From: Saprospiraceae bacterium
GTDB taxonomy: Bacteria; Bacteroidota; Bacteroidia; Chitinophagales; Saprospiraceae
Length of the DNA: 64,000 bases
Assembly (NCBI GenBank): GCA_027488135.1
Contig: JAIYCH010000022.1
Span: 1 to 64,000 of the forward strand
Direction of reading: 5' to 3'
Shown: one piece after another, positions 33,071 through 41,675 of the stretch
Layout: every line of letters starts with the position of its first letter
How positions within the stretch are numbered: the first letter of the stretch is position 1
Notes under the pieces: model-generated
What the model was told of the DNA's origin: nothing
The model's database searches: none
Seen by the model: the letters and a program-made list of their open reading frames with translations, nothing else
Program-made: the position numbers and the translations under genes

Positions 33071-33928
33071 TTAAGAAATTATTTTAAGACTCAGATCTAA
33101 GCTTCCTGCGGAATGCGTCAAGGCACCTAAGGAAATGAAATCGACCCCAGTTTCTGCATATTCCCTCAAATTATCTTCGTTAATACCCCCTGACGCCTCA
33201 ATTTCCATTTTTTTTCCGATGAGTGATATAGCTTGCTTAATTTCAGCAGGAGAAAAATTATCCAACATAATCCTCTGACAACCTCCGACGGATAAAACTT
33301 CTTCAATTTCTTGCTTATTCCTTACTTCAACAGTAATTTCAAGCTGAAGTTCATGATGATGAAGATAGCTATGTACTTGCTTTAGGGCCTGGGTTATACT
33401 TCCTGAAGCATCGATATGATTATCCTTTATCATGATACGATCAAAAAGTCCGAAGCGATAATTTTCACAACCACCTAACAATACGGCCCATTTTTCCAAT
33501 GGACGAAGCAGAGGAGTCGTTTTCCGTGTATCGATTAAACGGACGGGCAGATCGGCCACTTTTTTTGCCAACCTATGACTTAGGGTAGCAATACCACTCA
33601 TCCTCTGCATGGTGTTCAAAGCCAGTCTTTCCCCCTTTAAAATAACCTGTGTATTTGCCTCTAAAACAGCGGCAATTTGCCCTGGAAAAACATATTCACC
33701 CTCATTTTTTAAAGATTTCCAGGAAGAAGAAGGATCAAGGTAATGAAAAATAGCCTCCGCGATAGTTAGGCCGGCTATCACACCTTCCTGTTTCACGATA
33801 AGTCTGGCCGATTTTCGGTCGGCAGAAGGAATACAAGCCAGGGCGGTGTGATCTCCGTCTCCAACATCTTCTGCAATACCTCTGCGAATAAAATCGTTTA
33901 ACCAATTTTCAGTTATTGGGTTATTCAT
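33071..33928 (-). CDS. nadC: Nicotinate-nucleotide diphosphorylase (carboxylating)
   Basis: 285 aa, normal length. Visible are GVIAGLTIAEAIFHYLD, the RMSGIATLSHRL helix, RLIDTRKTTPLLRPLEKWAVLLGG with the PRPP/quinolinate-binding Arg-Lys residues, and the C-terminal VDFISLGALTHS motif. It forms nicotinate mononucleotide from quinolinate and PRPP in de novo NAD synthesis. No other nad genes are near. It is divergent from gldB with a TAACTTTG promoter box between them on the plus side, and is separated from lhgO by 256 bp that hold no convincing gene. Confidence 0.95.
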   Translation of the reverse strand: MNNPITENWLNDFIRRGIAEDVGDGDHTALACIPSADRKSARLIVKQEGVIAGLTIAEAIFHYLDPSSSWKSLKNEGEYVFPGQIAAVLEANTQVILKGERLALNTMQRMSGIATLSHRLAKKVADLPVRLIDTRKTTPLLRPLEKWAVLLGGCENYRFGLFDRIMIKDNHIDASGSITQALKQVHSYLHHHELQLEITVEVRNKQEIEEVLSVGGCQRIMLDNFSPAEIKQAISLIGKKMEIEASGGINEDNLREYAETGVDFISLGALTHSAGSLDLSLKIIS

Positions 33929-33962
33929 TTATGTCAAATAGTGGTGAACAATAATTTAAAAT

Positions 33963-33970
33963 TAACTTTG
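33963..33970 (+). promoter_or_regulatory. Candidate -7 box (TAACTTTG) for gldB operon
   Basis: TAACTTTG fits TAnnTTTG and lies 32 nt before the gldB ATG in the short divergent gap with nadC. Confidence 0.5.
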
Positions 33971-34002
33971 TTTACATTTTTTAGAAAACAATACGACAAC
34001 TA

Positions 34003-35052
34003 ATGGTTCAAAAAAGCGGGTTATTATTTTCGTTAAGCCTATTCCTTATGTATTTTTCAGTGTCTTGTTCGGATGAGGACATTGAAAAAACGCCGGATAT
34101 CAGTAATATATCCATTGATTTTAAGGTCAGGCGATTTGAAAAAGAACTTTTCCAAGCGGATACATTGAATTTCAACAAAGAACTGGCACAAATTAAAGAA
34201 AAGGATACTGAATTTGCTGAAATATATTTCAACCAGATTTTGGGATCCAACGATTTGCAAATTGCTCCCCAGGGTGAGGAAAAATACCTGATAGGTTTTA
34301 CCCATTTTAAGGAAGTGCGAAAATTGTATGATACTATCCAAAATATCTATGCCCTTTTTGAACCGATTGAAGCTGATTTTCAAACTTCATTTAAATACTT
34401 TAAATACTATTTTCCAGATAAACCAACGCCTAAAGTGACTACCTTTATTTCAGAGTTTTCTTTAGGAAATTTCATATACGGTGATAATAATCTGGCGGTT
34501 GGACTTGATTTTTATTTAGGTTCAAATTTTCCTTATCAACAAAAAAATCCACAAAATCCAAATTTTTCTGCCTATTTGACGAGATCTTTTAATTCGGATC
34601 ATTTGGTTTCTAAAACCCTTCAACCGTTGGTAGATGATTTAATTCCGCCACCAGAGACAGACTATTTGTTGGCTTTAATGATTCGGGAAGGAAAAAAACT
34701 ATACATTCAGGATAAATTACTTCCTTCAACGCACGATTCAATTATAATGGAAGTTTCCGCTCAACAATGTGATTGGTTGGTTGACAATGAAAAAGAGATT
34801 TTTTCATTCTTCCTGCAAGAATCTCTATTTTATGATAGTAATTGGCAAAAAATTCGTAAATATGTGGAGTATAGTCCAAATTCACCCGGAATGCCCATAG
34901 AAGCACCTGGTAGAACGGGCGCCTGGTTAGGTTGGCAAATAGTTAAAGCAATGATGAAAAAAAATCCTTCGTTAACGCTTACCGAAATGATTCAGCGAGT
35001 CGATTCGAAACAATTTCTAACAGATTCAGGGTACAAACCACCACGTAAATAA
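34003..35052 (+). CDS. gldB: GldB-like gliding motility lipoprotein
   Basis: 349 aa. The lipobox SVSC gives C22. The mature protein reads IDFKVRRFEKELFQADTLNF, then FLSEF-like FISEFSLGNFIYGDNNLAVGLDFYLGSNFPY and PGRTGAWLGWQIVKAMM, the GldB pattern (a DUF2268-like fold without the metallo-protease HExxH). GldB is essential for gliding in Flavobacterium johnsoniae and is conserved in non-gliding Bacteroidota too, where the role is not defined. It is first of a tight three-gene run with a 2OG-Fe(II) dioxygenase (12 nt) and a DPP IV-type peptidase (4 nt). Confidence 0.82.
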   Translation: MVQKSGLLFSLSLFLMYFSVSCSDEDIEKTPDISNISIDFKVRRFEKELFQADTLNFNKELAQIKEKDTEFAEIYFNQILGSNDLQIAPQGEEKYLIGFTHFKEVRKLYDTIQNIYALFEPIEADFQTSFKYFKYYFPDKPTPKVTTFISEFSLGNFIYGDNNLAVGLDFYLGSNFPYQQKNPQNPNFSAYLTRSFNSDHLVSKTLQPLVDDLIPPPETDYLLALMIREGKKLYIQDKLLPSTHDSIIMEVSAQQCDWLVDNEKEIFSFFLQESLFYDSNWQKIRKYVEYSPNSPGMPIEAPGRTGAWLGWQIVKAMMKKNPSLTLTEMIQRVDSKQFLTDSGYKPPRK

Positions 35053-35064
35053 AACTTTATTTCA

Positions 35065-35976
35065 ATGAGAACCATTCCGTTAATTGATTTATCCCAATTT
35101 GAGAAGGGAAATGCAGTGGAGAAAAATGTATTTATTGAAACCTTGGGGAATGCCTTCCATACGGTTGGTTTTGTTGGGGTGATTAATCATGGGATTCCCT
35201 CTGATTTGATACAATCATTTTATAAAGAAGCCCACACCTTTTTTGGTTTATCGGAAAGTGAAAAGTTGAAATATAAAATACCCAGTGCCAATGGACAAAG
35301 AGGATATACGGCTTTTGGAACAGAGCATGCCAAACAGTCCAAAGTAGCTGATTTAAAAGAGTTTTTTCAAATAGGTAATACGGGTAATGTGTCGGTGTTG
35401 GAAACCCCAAACTTTTTATCATTGGGTGAAAATCTCTATCAGTCCTTCGAGCGCGCAGGATCAAGTTTACTGCAAGCTATTGCCCTACATTTAAATTTGC
35501 CCGTTGATTATTTTGACCAGCGAATAGAAAATGGTACCAGTATTTTACGAGCCATTCATTATCCGCCAATTACGCAGGAACCAGCGAGTGCCATTCGTGC
35601 TGAACAGCATGAAGACATCAATTTAATAACGCTCCTCGTAGGTGCTTCCGCAGGGGGACTTGAACTACTTTCTAAAGAGGGTAAATGGTTACCCATTGTT
35701 CCTGAGGCAGATGAAATTGTAATCAATGTGGGTGATATGTTGCAAAGATTAACTAATAATTATCTGCGTTCTACCACCCATAGGGTTGTAAATCCTCCAA
35801 AAGAAGAATGGCATTTACCTAGGTTATCTATCCCCTTTTTCTTGCATCCCAGACCTGAAATGGATCTGAGTTGCCTGGAAAATTGTGTTTCCGATGAAAA
35901 CCCACTTCACTTTGAACCTATAACAGCTGGAGAATATTTAGATGAACGCCTAAGAGAAATTGGGCTAAAAAAATAA
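35065..35976 (+). CDS. Isopenicillin N synthase-like 2OG-Fe(II) dioxygenase
   Basis: 303 aa. The HxD...H iron triad is H182-x-D184 (AEQHEDINLITLL) and H239 (STTHRVV), and the 2-oxoglutarate-binding R-x-S is R253-S255 (LPRLSIPFF). N-terminal DIOX_N features appear at PLIDLSQFEKG and GFVGVINHGIP. The fold and all three ligands are intact, so an active oxygenase is expected, but the substrate is unknown: bacterial members hydroxylate or cyclise small molecules or peptides. It is encoded between gldB and a DPP IV-type peptidase with gaps of 12 and 4 nt, a close arrangement that is worth noting. Confidence 0.88.
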   Translation: MRTIPLIDLSQFEKGNAVEKNVFIETLGNAFHTVGFVGVINHGIPSDLIQSFYKEAHTFFGLSESEKLKYKIPSANGQRGYTAFGTEHAKQSKVADLKEFFQIGNTGNVSVLETPNFLSLGENLYQSFERAGSSLLQAIALHLNLPVDYFDQRIENGTSILRAIHYPPITQEPASAIRAEQHEDINLITLLVGASAGGLELLSKEGKWLPIVPEADEIVINVGDMLQRLTNNYLRSTTHRVVNPPKEEWHLPRLSIPFFLHPRPEMDLSCLENCVSDENPLHFEPITAGEYLDERLREIGLKK

Positions 35977-35980
35977 TATC

Positions 35981-38137
35981 ATGAAATCAACCATTACCTT
36001 TCTTTTACTTTCGATACCAATTCTGCTAATAAGTCAAGGCAGAATTGACTGGGCGCCTGATGGAACCGGTCTTCGGGAAATTCAAAAAAATACGATTGTA
36101 AAAATCACCCTTCCCAACCGGCAGGTAGATACCCTTATTAATGCCTCTCTTTTAATTCCAAAAGGTCAGTCAAAACCATTGCAGGTGCGGAGTTTTGAAT
36201 ATTCAGCTGATAATCAAAAAGTATTAATTTACACCAATACCCAGAGAGTCTGGAGACAAGATACTAAAGGAGATTATTGGATATTGGATATGGCTACCAA
36301 AAATTTAAAGCAATTAGGAAGCAAATTTCCAGCATCAACCATGATGTTTGCAAAAATTTCTCCTGACAGCAAAAAAGTAGCTTACGTGCAAGCACATAAT
36401 ATTTATGTCGAAGATATTGCTTCAGGTGTCATCACCCCATTAACCACTGATGGTGACAGCAGGCTTATAAATGGTACTTTTGACTGGGTTTATGAGGAGG
36501 AATTTGGTTGTAGAGATGGGTTTCGCTGGAGTCCAGATGCTAAATCAATTGCATATTGGCAGATAGATGCTCGTCAAATTAGAAATTTTTTGATGATAAA
36601 CAACACGGATTCAACCTATTCGTTCAACGTCCCTGTAGAATATCCAAAAGTGGGTGAGGCACCTTCCCCTTATAAAATTGGCGTGGTTCCCGTTACTGGT
36701 GGAAAAACACTTTGGATGAATATACCCGGCGATCCCCGTCAAACCTATTTGCCCAGAATGGAATGGGCGGGAAATAGTAATGAACTCATTGTCCAACAAT
36801 TAAACAGGAAGCAAAATACAAGTAACCTGTTTTATATTCAGTCAGCTACTGGCATAGCTAAATCATTTTATCAGGAAACAGATGAGGCCTGGATCGATAT
36901 TGATGGGCCGGAAGGTTGGGATTGGCTTGAGGGCGGAAAAAGCTTTTTATGGCAGTCTGAAAAAGATGGCTGGAGACACGTTTATTTAATTAGCAGAGAT
37001 GGGAAAAAGGAAATATGCCTAACATCAGGAAGTTATGACGTCATTTCTATTTCAAGAATTGACGAAGACAACAATCAGCTATATTTCATGGCTTCTCCTG
37101 ATAATGCCACCCAGTCTTACCTTTATAAAACTACTTTAGATGGAAAGGGAACGGCTACCAGAATATCTCCTGCAAATCAAACAGGTTCTCATAGCTATGA
37201 TATAAGTCCAAAAGGAAAATTTGCCAGGCATAATTTTTCAAATGCAAAAACCCGCCCAACAACGGAATGGTTAAATTTACCTACGAATACGCCATTGGAT
37301 CCTGCGAAATCAATTGATTCCCAGTTAGAAAAAGCAGTGACAGATTTAGACATAACCTTTTTGCAAATCACTACGGCTGACGGGGTTAACTTAGACGCTT
37401 GGTTTACGAAACCTAAAGGATTCAATCCAAATCTCAAATATCCTGTAGTTTTTACTGTGTATGGCGAACCGGCCGGAAGTACGGTTAGAGACGCTTATGG
37501 CACAGGAAGGAATAATTTGTACAAAGGAGATATGTCAGCCGATGGATACATTTACGCTTCTCTCGACAATCGCGGCACCCCTTCACCTAAGGGAAGAGCC
37601 TGGAGAAAGGCTATTTACAGAAATATTGGCAGGATTAATATTTTAGATATGGCTCAGGGAGCGCAGGCCCTATTTGCTAAGTATTCCTTTATGGACACCT
37701 CCAGAGTAGCCGTTCATGGTTGGAGTGGTGGCGGATCATCTACTTTAAATTTGCTCTTTCAGTACCCAGCTATTTTTAAAACAGGCATATCGGTTGCCGC
37801 CGTTGGAGATCAGCTGAGCTATGATAATATTTATCAGGAACGCTACATGGGCATTCCACAAGAAAACAGAGAAGATTTTGTATTGGGTTCACCTATAACC
37901 CACGCTAAGAATCTGGTTGGAAATCTGCTGTATATTCATGGAACGGGTGACGACAATGTGCATTACCAAAATGCAGAAAAATTAGTCAATGAATTTATAA
38001 AACATAACCGCCAATTCCAGTTTATGCCTTACCCAAATCGCTCACACAGTATCAGAGAGGGGGAAGGAACAACAGAACATTTACGCACTTTATTTACAGA
38101 ATACCTTAGAAAAAATTGTCCTCCGGGAGGAAAATAA
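35981..38137 (+). CDS. Dipeptidyl peptidase IV (S9B)
   Basis: 718 aa with signal peptide (about 1-19). The propeller carries the Glu-Glu motif DWVYEEEFG (E172-E173) that binds the free N-terminus of substrates. The catalytic domain has S582 in GWSGGGS (GWSYGG in many relatives, so one position differs), D657 in HGTGDDNVH and H689 in NRSHSI. It should remove X-Pro or X-Ala dipeptides in the periplasm. It is the last gene of the gldB-dioxygenase run, 4 nt after the dioxygenase stop, and a strong terminator follows at 38152-38210. Confidence 0.9.
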   Translation: MKSTITFLLLSIPILLISQGRIDWAPDGTGLREIQKNTIVKITLPNRQVDTLINASLLIPKGQSKPLQVRSFEYSADNQKVLIYTNTQRVWRQDTKGDYWILDMATKNLKQLGSKFPASTMMFAKISPDSKKVAYVQAHNIYVEDIASGVITPLTTDGDSRLINGTFDWVYEEEFGCRDGFRWSPDAKSIAYWQIDARQIRNFLMINNTDSTYSFNVPVEYPKVGEAPSPYKIGVVPVTGGKTLWMNIPGDPRQTYLPRMEWAGNSNELIVQQLNRKQNTSNLFYIQSATGIAKSFYQETDEAWIDIDGPEGWDWLEGGKSFLWQSEKDGWRHVYLISRDGKKEICLTSGSYDVISISRIDEDNNQLYFMASPDNATQSYLYKTTLDGKGTATRISPANQTGSHSYDISPKGKFARHNFSNAKTRPTTEWLNLPTNTPLDPAKSIDSQLEKAVTDLDITFLQITTADGVNLDAWFTKPKGFNPNLKYPVVFTVYGEPAGSTVRDAYGTGRNNLYKGDMSADGYIYASLDNRGTPSPKGRAWRKAIYRNIGRINILDMAQGAQALFAKYSFMDTSRVAVHGWSGGGSSTLNLLFQYPAIFKTGISVAAVGDQLSYDNIYQERYMGIPQENREDFVLGSPITHAKNLVGNLLYIHGTGDDNVHYQNAEKLVNEFIKHNRQFQFMPYPNRSHSIREGEGTTEHLRTLFTEYLRKNCPPGGK

Positions 38138-38151
38138 TTAATATATCGAAC

Positions 38152-38210
38152 GGTCATAAAATCTTGCTTTTCCGGCGCTTATCAGAAAAGTAAGATTTTA
38201 TGACCTTTTT
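38152..38210 (+). terminator. Strong terminator of the gldB-DPP IV operon
   Basis: 14-bp perfect outer stem GGTCATAAAATCTT (38152-38165) with 38192-38205, an inner stem CTTTTC/GAAAAG, and TTTTT directly after. It lies 15 nt after the DPP IV stop. Confidence 0.9.
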
Positions 38211-38389
38211 AATATCTAAATAAAGCTTCTTTGTTACCAAGAATCTGGATTCAAACAAGTAGATATTTAAGCTAAACACTAAAAAAAAACGGTTCAAGCC
38301 AGTTATGCCCCCGTTAAATATCATTAGGTAATGATCTGGAAATTTGCTCCGAAACTTTAATATCTAATTTTACTTTTCTTCTTGTTAAT

Positions 38390-38414
38390 TAGGTATTCAT
38401 TGGGACAATACCTA
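38390..38414. promoter_or_regulatory. Inverted repeat before the APC permease
   Basis: TAGGTATT (38390-38397) and AATACCTA (38407-38414), perfect 8-bp arms with a 9-nt spacer, ending 55 nt before the ATG. Operator-like, regulator unknown. Confidence 0.4.
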
Positions 38415-38469
38415 TTTTACGAAGTATTAAAAGTTAAAACCAGGAGATAAATCTTTAACAGTATATATT

Positions 38470-39936
38470 ATGTCTCAATCAACAACGGGAAGCAAGGATA
38501 CTCAACTTGCGAGGACGATAACCCTTTCGATGGCTATCGTTTTGGTTATCAGTTCAATCATAGGTTCAGGAGTTTTCAAAAAAGTAGCTCCTATGACGGC
38601 AGAGTTATTGTCGCCTACCTGGGTTCTTGCCGCTTGGGTAGCCGCAGGTTTGGTCACCTTAGCCGGCGCTTTATCTGTTGCTGAAGTATCGGGGCAAATT
38701 ACAGGATCGGGCGGTGCTTATGTATTTTTAAGAGAAATTTATGGAAAAACGATTGCTTTTTTCTTTGGCTGGAGTAACTATGCTGTTATCAGAACAGCTT
38801 CGGTAGCCTCTATTGCCTACGTTTTCGCAGAATCGGTGAATGCTTTATATCCTCTGGCTGGCTTTTCCCCAGAGATTTCCGCTATATCTATCGGTGGCAT
38901 CATCTTCCCATTTGCCAATATTGGGGTAAAGTTACTAGCTATTTCCCTGGTTATTGGACTTACTTTTTTAAATTATCGTGGAGTTAAAGAAGCGGGTATT
39001 TTAAGTCAGTGGACCACAGCTACAGTAGTGATTAGTTTATTGATTATCGTCCTCCTTGGTCTTAGCTGGGAAGGAGGCAGCTGGTCTAATATTAGTCAAC
39101 CAGCGGCAGGGTATGAACGCCTGAGTGCAGATGGATTCACCCAATTCGCTGCATTTTTTGCGGCAATGCTGGCTGCATTTTGGGCCTACGAAGGTTGGAT
39201 AACGGTAAGTTTTATTGGTGGAGAGATACAAAACCCAAAGAAAAATCTACCTCTGGCGCTATTTTTTGGCATGCTCGCTGTTATTGCTATTTATCTGTTG
39301 GTCAATCTGGCCTATTTATATGCTATGCCGGCAGACGAACTCATTCAAATTCATGAGGGTAAAAACAAAATAGCAGCGGTTGCTGTGATTGAAAAAATAG
39401 TAGGACCTGCGGGAACTATATTTATAGCCATTCTCATTTGCATTTCTACTTTTGGCTGCACTAATACCACCATTTTACTGGGTGCCAGATTATACTATGC
39501 CATGGCAAGAAGAGGAGAATTTTTTGCCTCTGCCGGAAAGGTTCACCCAAAGTACAGAACACCAGGAAATGCCCTATGGTATCAAGCTTTCTGGTCTTCC
39601 GTTCTCATCTTATCAGGTAGTTTCGACCAGTTAACAGACATGTTGATTTTTGCCTCTTTCCTTTTTTATGGACTTTGTACTTACGGCGTATTTATATTAA
39701 GAAAGCGAAACGGAGGTGCCCCTTCATCGTATAAAGTACCTGGTTATCCGGTTGTACCCATGTTATTCGTTGCCTTTTGCCTGGTTCTTACCATTTTTAC
39801 GCTGTATAATAAGCCTGGTGAAGCCATAATAGGTTTATTATTAATGCTTACAGGTATTCCATTTTATTTAAAATGGAAAGATCGTCCAGCCATGCCAGAG
39901 GCAGATGAGGAAAGTCTATCTGAAAATGAGTCCTAA
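38470..39936 (+). CDS. APC family amino acid permease
   Basis: 488 aa with about 12 hydrophobic helices. The first helix carries SSIIGSGVFKK, the broken-helix GSG(V/I)F motif of the amino acid-polyamine-organocation superfamily; LAGALSVAEVSGQITGSGGAYVFLREIYG follows, then EGWITVSFIGGEIQNPKKNLP on the cytoplasmic side. The C-terminal end is acidic (MPEADEESLSENES). It is an electrochemical-gradient-driven importer or exchanger of amino acids, substrate not defined; a LAT-like exchanger is plausible. It is a single-gene unit with a small inverted repeat upstream. Confidence 0.9.
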   Translation: MSQSTTGSKDTQLARTITLSMAIVLVISSIIGSGVFKKVAPMTAELLSPTWVLAAWVAAGLVTLAGALSVAEVSGQITGSGGAYVFLREIYGKTIAFFFGWSNYAVIRTASVASIAYVFAESVNALYPLAGFSPEISAISIGGIIFPFANIGVKLLAISLVIGLTFLNYRGVKEAGILSQWTTATVVISLLIIVLLGLSWEGGSWSNISQPAAGYERLSADGFTQFAAFFAAMLAAFWAYEGWITVSFIGGEIQNPKKNLPLALFFGMLAVIAIYLLVNLAYLYAMPADELIQIHEGKNKIAAVAVIEKIVGPAGTIFIAILICISTFGCTNTTILLGARLYYAMARRGEFFASAGKVHPKYRTPGNALWYQAFWSSVLILSGSFDQLTDMLIFASFLFYGLCTYGVFILRKRNGGAPSSYKVPGYPVVPMLFVAFCLVLTIFTLYNKPGEAIIGLLLMLTGIPFYLKWKDRPAMPEADEESLSENES

Positions 39937-39971
39937 ATCACTTTAATTCTCCATTATTAAGAAGGCTTACT

Positions 39972-39979
39972 TATCTTTG
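39972..39979 (+). promoter_or_regulatory. Candidate -7 box (TATCTTTG) for the exonuclease III gene
   Basis: TATCTTTG matches TAnnTTTG, 35 nt before the ATG at 40015. Confidence 0.5.
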
Positions 39980-40014
39980 CGTTATTTGACGTTTCAAATG
40001 ACATAAAAGGAAAT

Positions 40015-40782
40015 ATGCTCCAATTAGTTTCTTATAATCTTAATGGTATTCGTTCTGCATTGGATAAAGGATTGATCGCATGGTTAAGTGAATCGAATAT
40101 AGACCTGTTTTGTGTTCAAGAGACAAAAGCACAGTTTGATCAAATAGATTTTACGCCCTTTGAAGAACTAGGCTATTTCGTCAGCTGGGCGCAAGCTGAA
40201 AAAAAAGGATATAGTGGCGTGGCTACTTTTTCTAAAATTAAACCTGATCTGGTTGTTGTCGGATGCGGTATTGAAAAATATGATCGCGAAGGAAGAATAA
40301 TCAGGACAGATTTTGGGGACTGGACTTTGTTAAACTGTTACTTTCCATCTGGAACCACAGGAGATGTCAGGCAGGATTTCAAGATGGATTTTTTATCGGA
40401 CTTCTCAACATGGCTGCAATCCCTTTTAATTGAAAGACCGCGTTGTATAGTGGTTGGCGATTTAAATATTGCACATAACCCTATTGATATCCATGATCCT
40501 GTGGGAAATAAAAAAAGTTCAGGATTTTTACCCGAGGAACGGGCATGGATGGATCAATGGATTGCGTTGGGCTTTGTAGATGCTTTCCGTTTACTGCATC
40601 CAAGTAAAGTTCAGTATAGCTGGTGGAGCTTCCGTGCGAACTCCCGGGGAAATAATAAAGGATGGAGAATTGACTATCAAATGGTTAGCCCTGAAATGAA
40701 AGAAACTATCATCGCGGCTGATCAACTAAATGATATTGTTCATTCGGATCACTGTCCTGTCCAGGTAATGTATCAACTCTAA
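40015..40782 (+). CDS. xth: Exodeoxyribonuclease III (AP endonuclease)
   Basis: 255 aa, standard for the ExoIII/APE1 family. Catalytic motifs are VSYNLNGIRSA (Asn), FCVQETKAQ (metal-binding Glu), VVGDLNIAHNPIDIHDP (Asp/Asn), SWWSFRANSRGNNKGWRIDY and the final HSDHCPV (Asp-His). It cleaves DNA at abasic sites and has 3'-5' exonuclease activity in base-excision repair. It is followed by the beta-barrel gene 20 nt downstream in the same direction, which may share its transcript. It has a clear TATCTTTG box. Confidence 0.94.
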   Translation: MLQLVSYNLNGIRSALDKGLIAWLSESNIDLFCVQETKAQFDQIDFTPFEELGYFVSWAQAEKKGYSGVATFSKIKPDLVVVGCGIEKYDREGRIIRTDFGDWTLLNCYFPSGTTGDVRQDFKMDFLSDFSTWLQSLLIERPRCIVVGDLNIAHNPIDIHDPVGNKKSSGFLPEERAWMDQWIALGFVDAFRLLHPSKVQYSWWSFRANSRGNNKGWRIDYQMVSPEMKETIIAADQLNDIVHSDHCPVQVMYQL

Positions 40783-40802
40783 TCATCTTAAATAAATTCA
40801 TA

Positions 40803-41675
40803 ATGCGTAATAATATCTCACTTTTAATTGCACTGCTACTACCCTTTTCAATGATTGCTCAAGGATGGTCAGGTGGCATTCGCGCTGGTTTAAACTATTC
40901 AAGAATTGACGGTCCTTCAGAGATTGATCTTAGTGGGAATAATCTGGAGCGAAATACCTTCTCAAGTGGCTTCCACATAGGTGGAATGATTAGCAGAAAA
41001 TTAAATAGCGCAGTAGGCTTGCGTGGAGAAATATTGTATTCCCAACGGGGGACTGATTATCAATATCAAGGAGATTCCTATTTAAGACTATTCACAGAGG
41101 CGGGCGTTGTAGCCAATACAAGAGGAACCAGATATACTACCCTCAGGATAACCAACACCTATTTAGATTTACCTCTATCTGTTTTTTTACGCCTGGGTAG
41201 AATTGAATTATCTGCCGGTGGGTATGGAAGTTTCATGTTAAGCTCAAGAGGTGTGGGAGAATTGAATTACAACGGAAAAAGTACGGTGGGTCAAACTATT
41301 GACCCCATTCTTGTTCCATTAAAATATGATTATTTTAAAGATCAGTACCAACAGACAGGTGTTCCCAGCGCAAAGATTATCACGGTTGATAATAGAAGAG
41401 TTGTTGTTCCCTCTTCTTTAGGTGCCTACTATGATACCAGAGACACGGGGGTTCCCCTTTTCAACAGAATAGATGCAGGCCTACATGCCGGATTGGGCAT
41501 ATTTATGAGCCAGGGTCTTTATTTAGGCGCAAGGATTCAGAAAGGATTCATGGATTTAACACGCGCCGAACAAGAGCTATCTTTACTAAGTCTGGATAGT
41601 ACGGGAAAAATTATCCCCAGAAGTGACGAAGATTTAAATTTATCCTTGCAGCTCTCTATTGGCTTTAGCTTTTAG
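40803..41675 (+). CDS. Outer-membrane beta-barrel protein (porin family)
   Basis: 290 aa. The signal peptide (about 1-19) ends SMIAQG. GWSGGIRAGLNYSRIDGP starts a barrel of alternating hydrophobic-polar strands, with NLSLQLSIGFSF as the C-terminal strand ending in Phe, as outer membrane proteins do. This is the PorT/OMP_b-brl_2-like type very common in Bacteroidota; the function is unknown. A plausible role is an outer-membrane accessory to a secretion or uptake machine. It follows xth by 20 nt and its stop overlaps the stop of the convergent Omp85-like gene by four bases. Confidence 0.84.
   Translation: MRNNISLLIALLLPFSMIAQGWSGGIRAGLNYSRIDGPSEIDLSGNNLERNTFSSGFHIGGMISRKLNSAVGLRGEILYSQRGTDYQYQGDSYLRLFTEAGVVANTRGTRYTTLRITNTYLDLPLSVFLRLGRIELSAGGYGSFMLSSRGVGELNYNGKSTVGQTIDPILVPLKYDYFKDQYQQTGVPSAKIITVDNRRVVVPSSLGAYYDTRDTGVPLFNRIDAGLHAGLGIFMSQGLYLGARIQKGFMDLTRAEQELSLLSLDSTGKIIPRSDEDLNLSLQLSIGFSF

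Larger units (their letters stand above)
38138..38469. other. Intergenic region of 332 bp with terminator and palindrome
   Basis: No gene. It contains the DPP IV terminator (38152-38210), a 24-nt motif shared with the dnaE2 upstream region (38336-38359), and an 8-bp-arm inverted repeat (38390-38414) before the APC permease. The rest is AT-rich and unremarkable. Confidence 0.7.
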
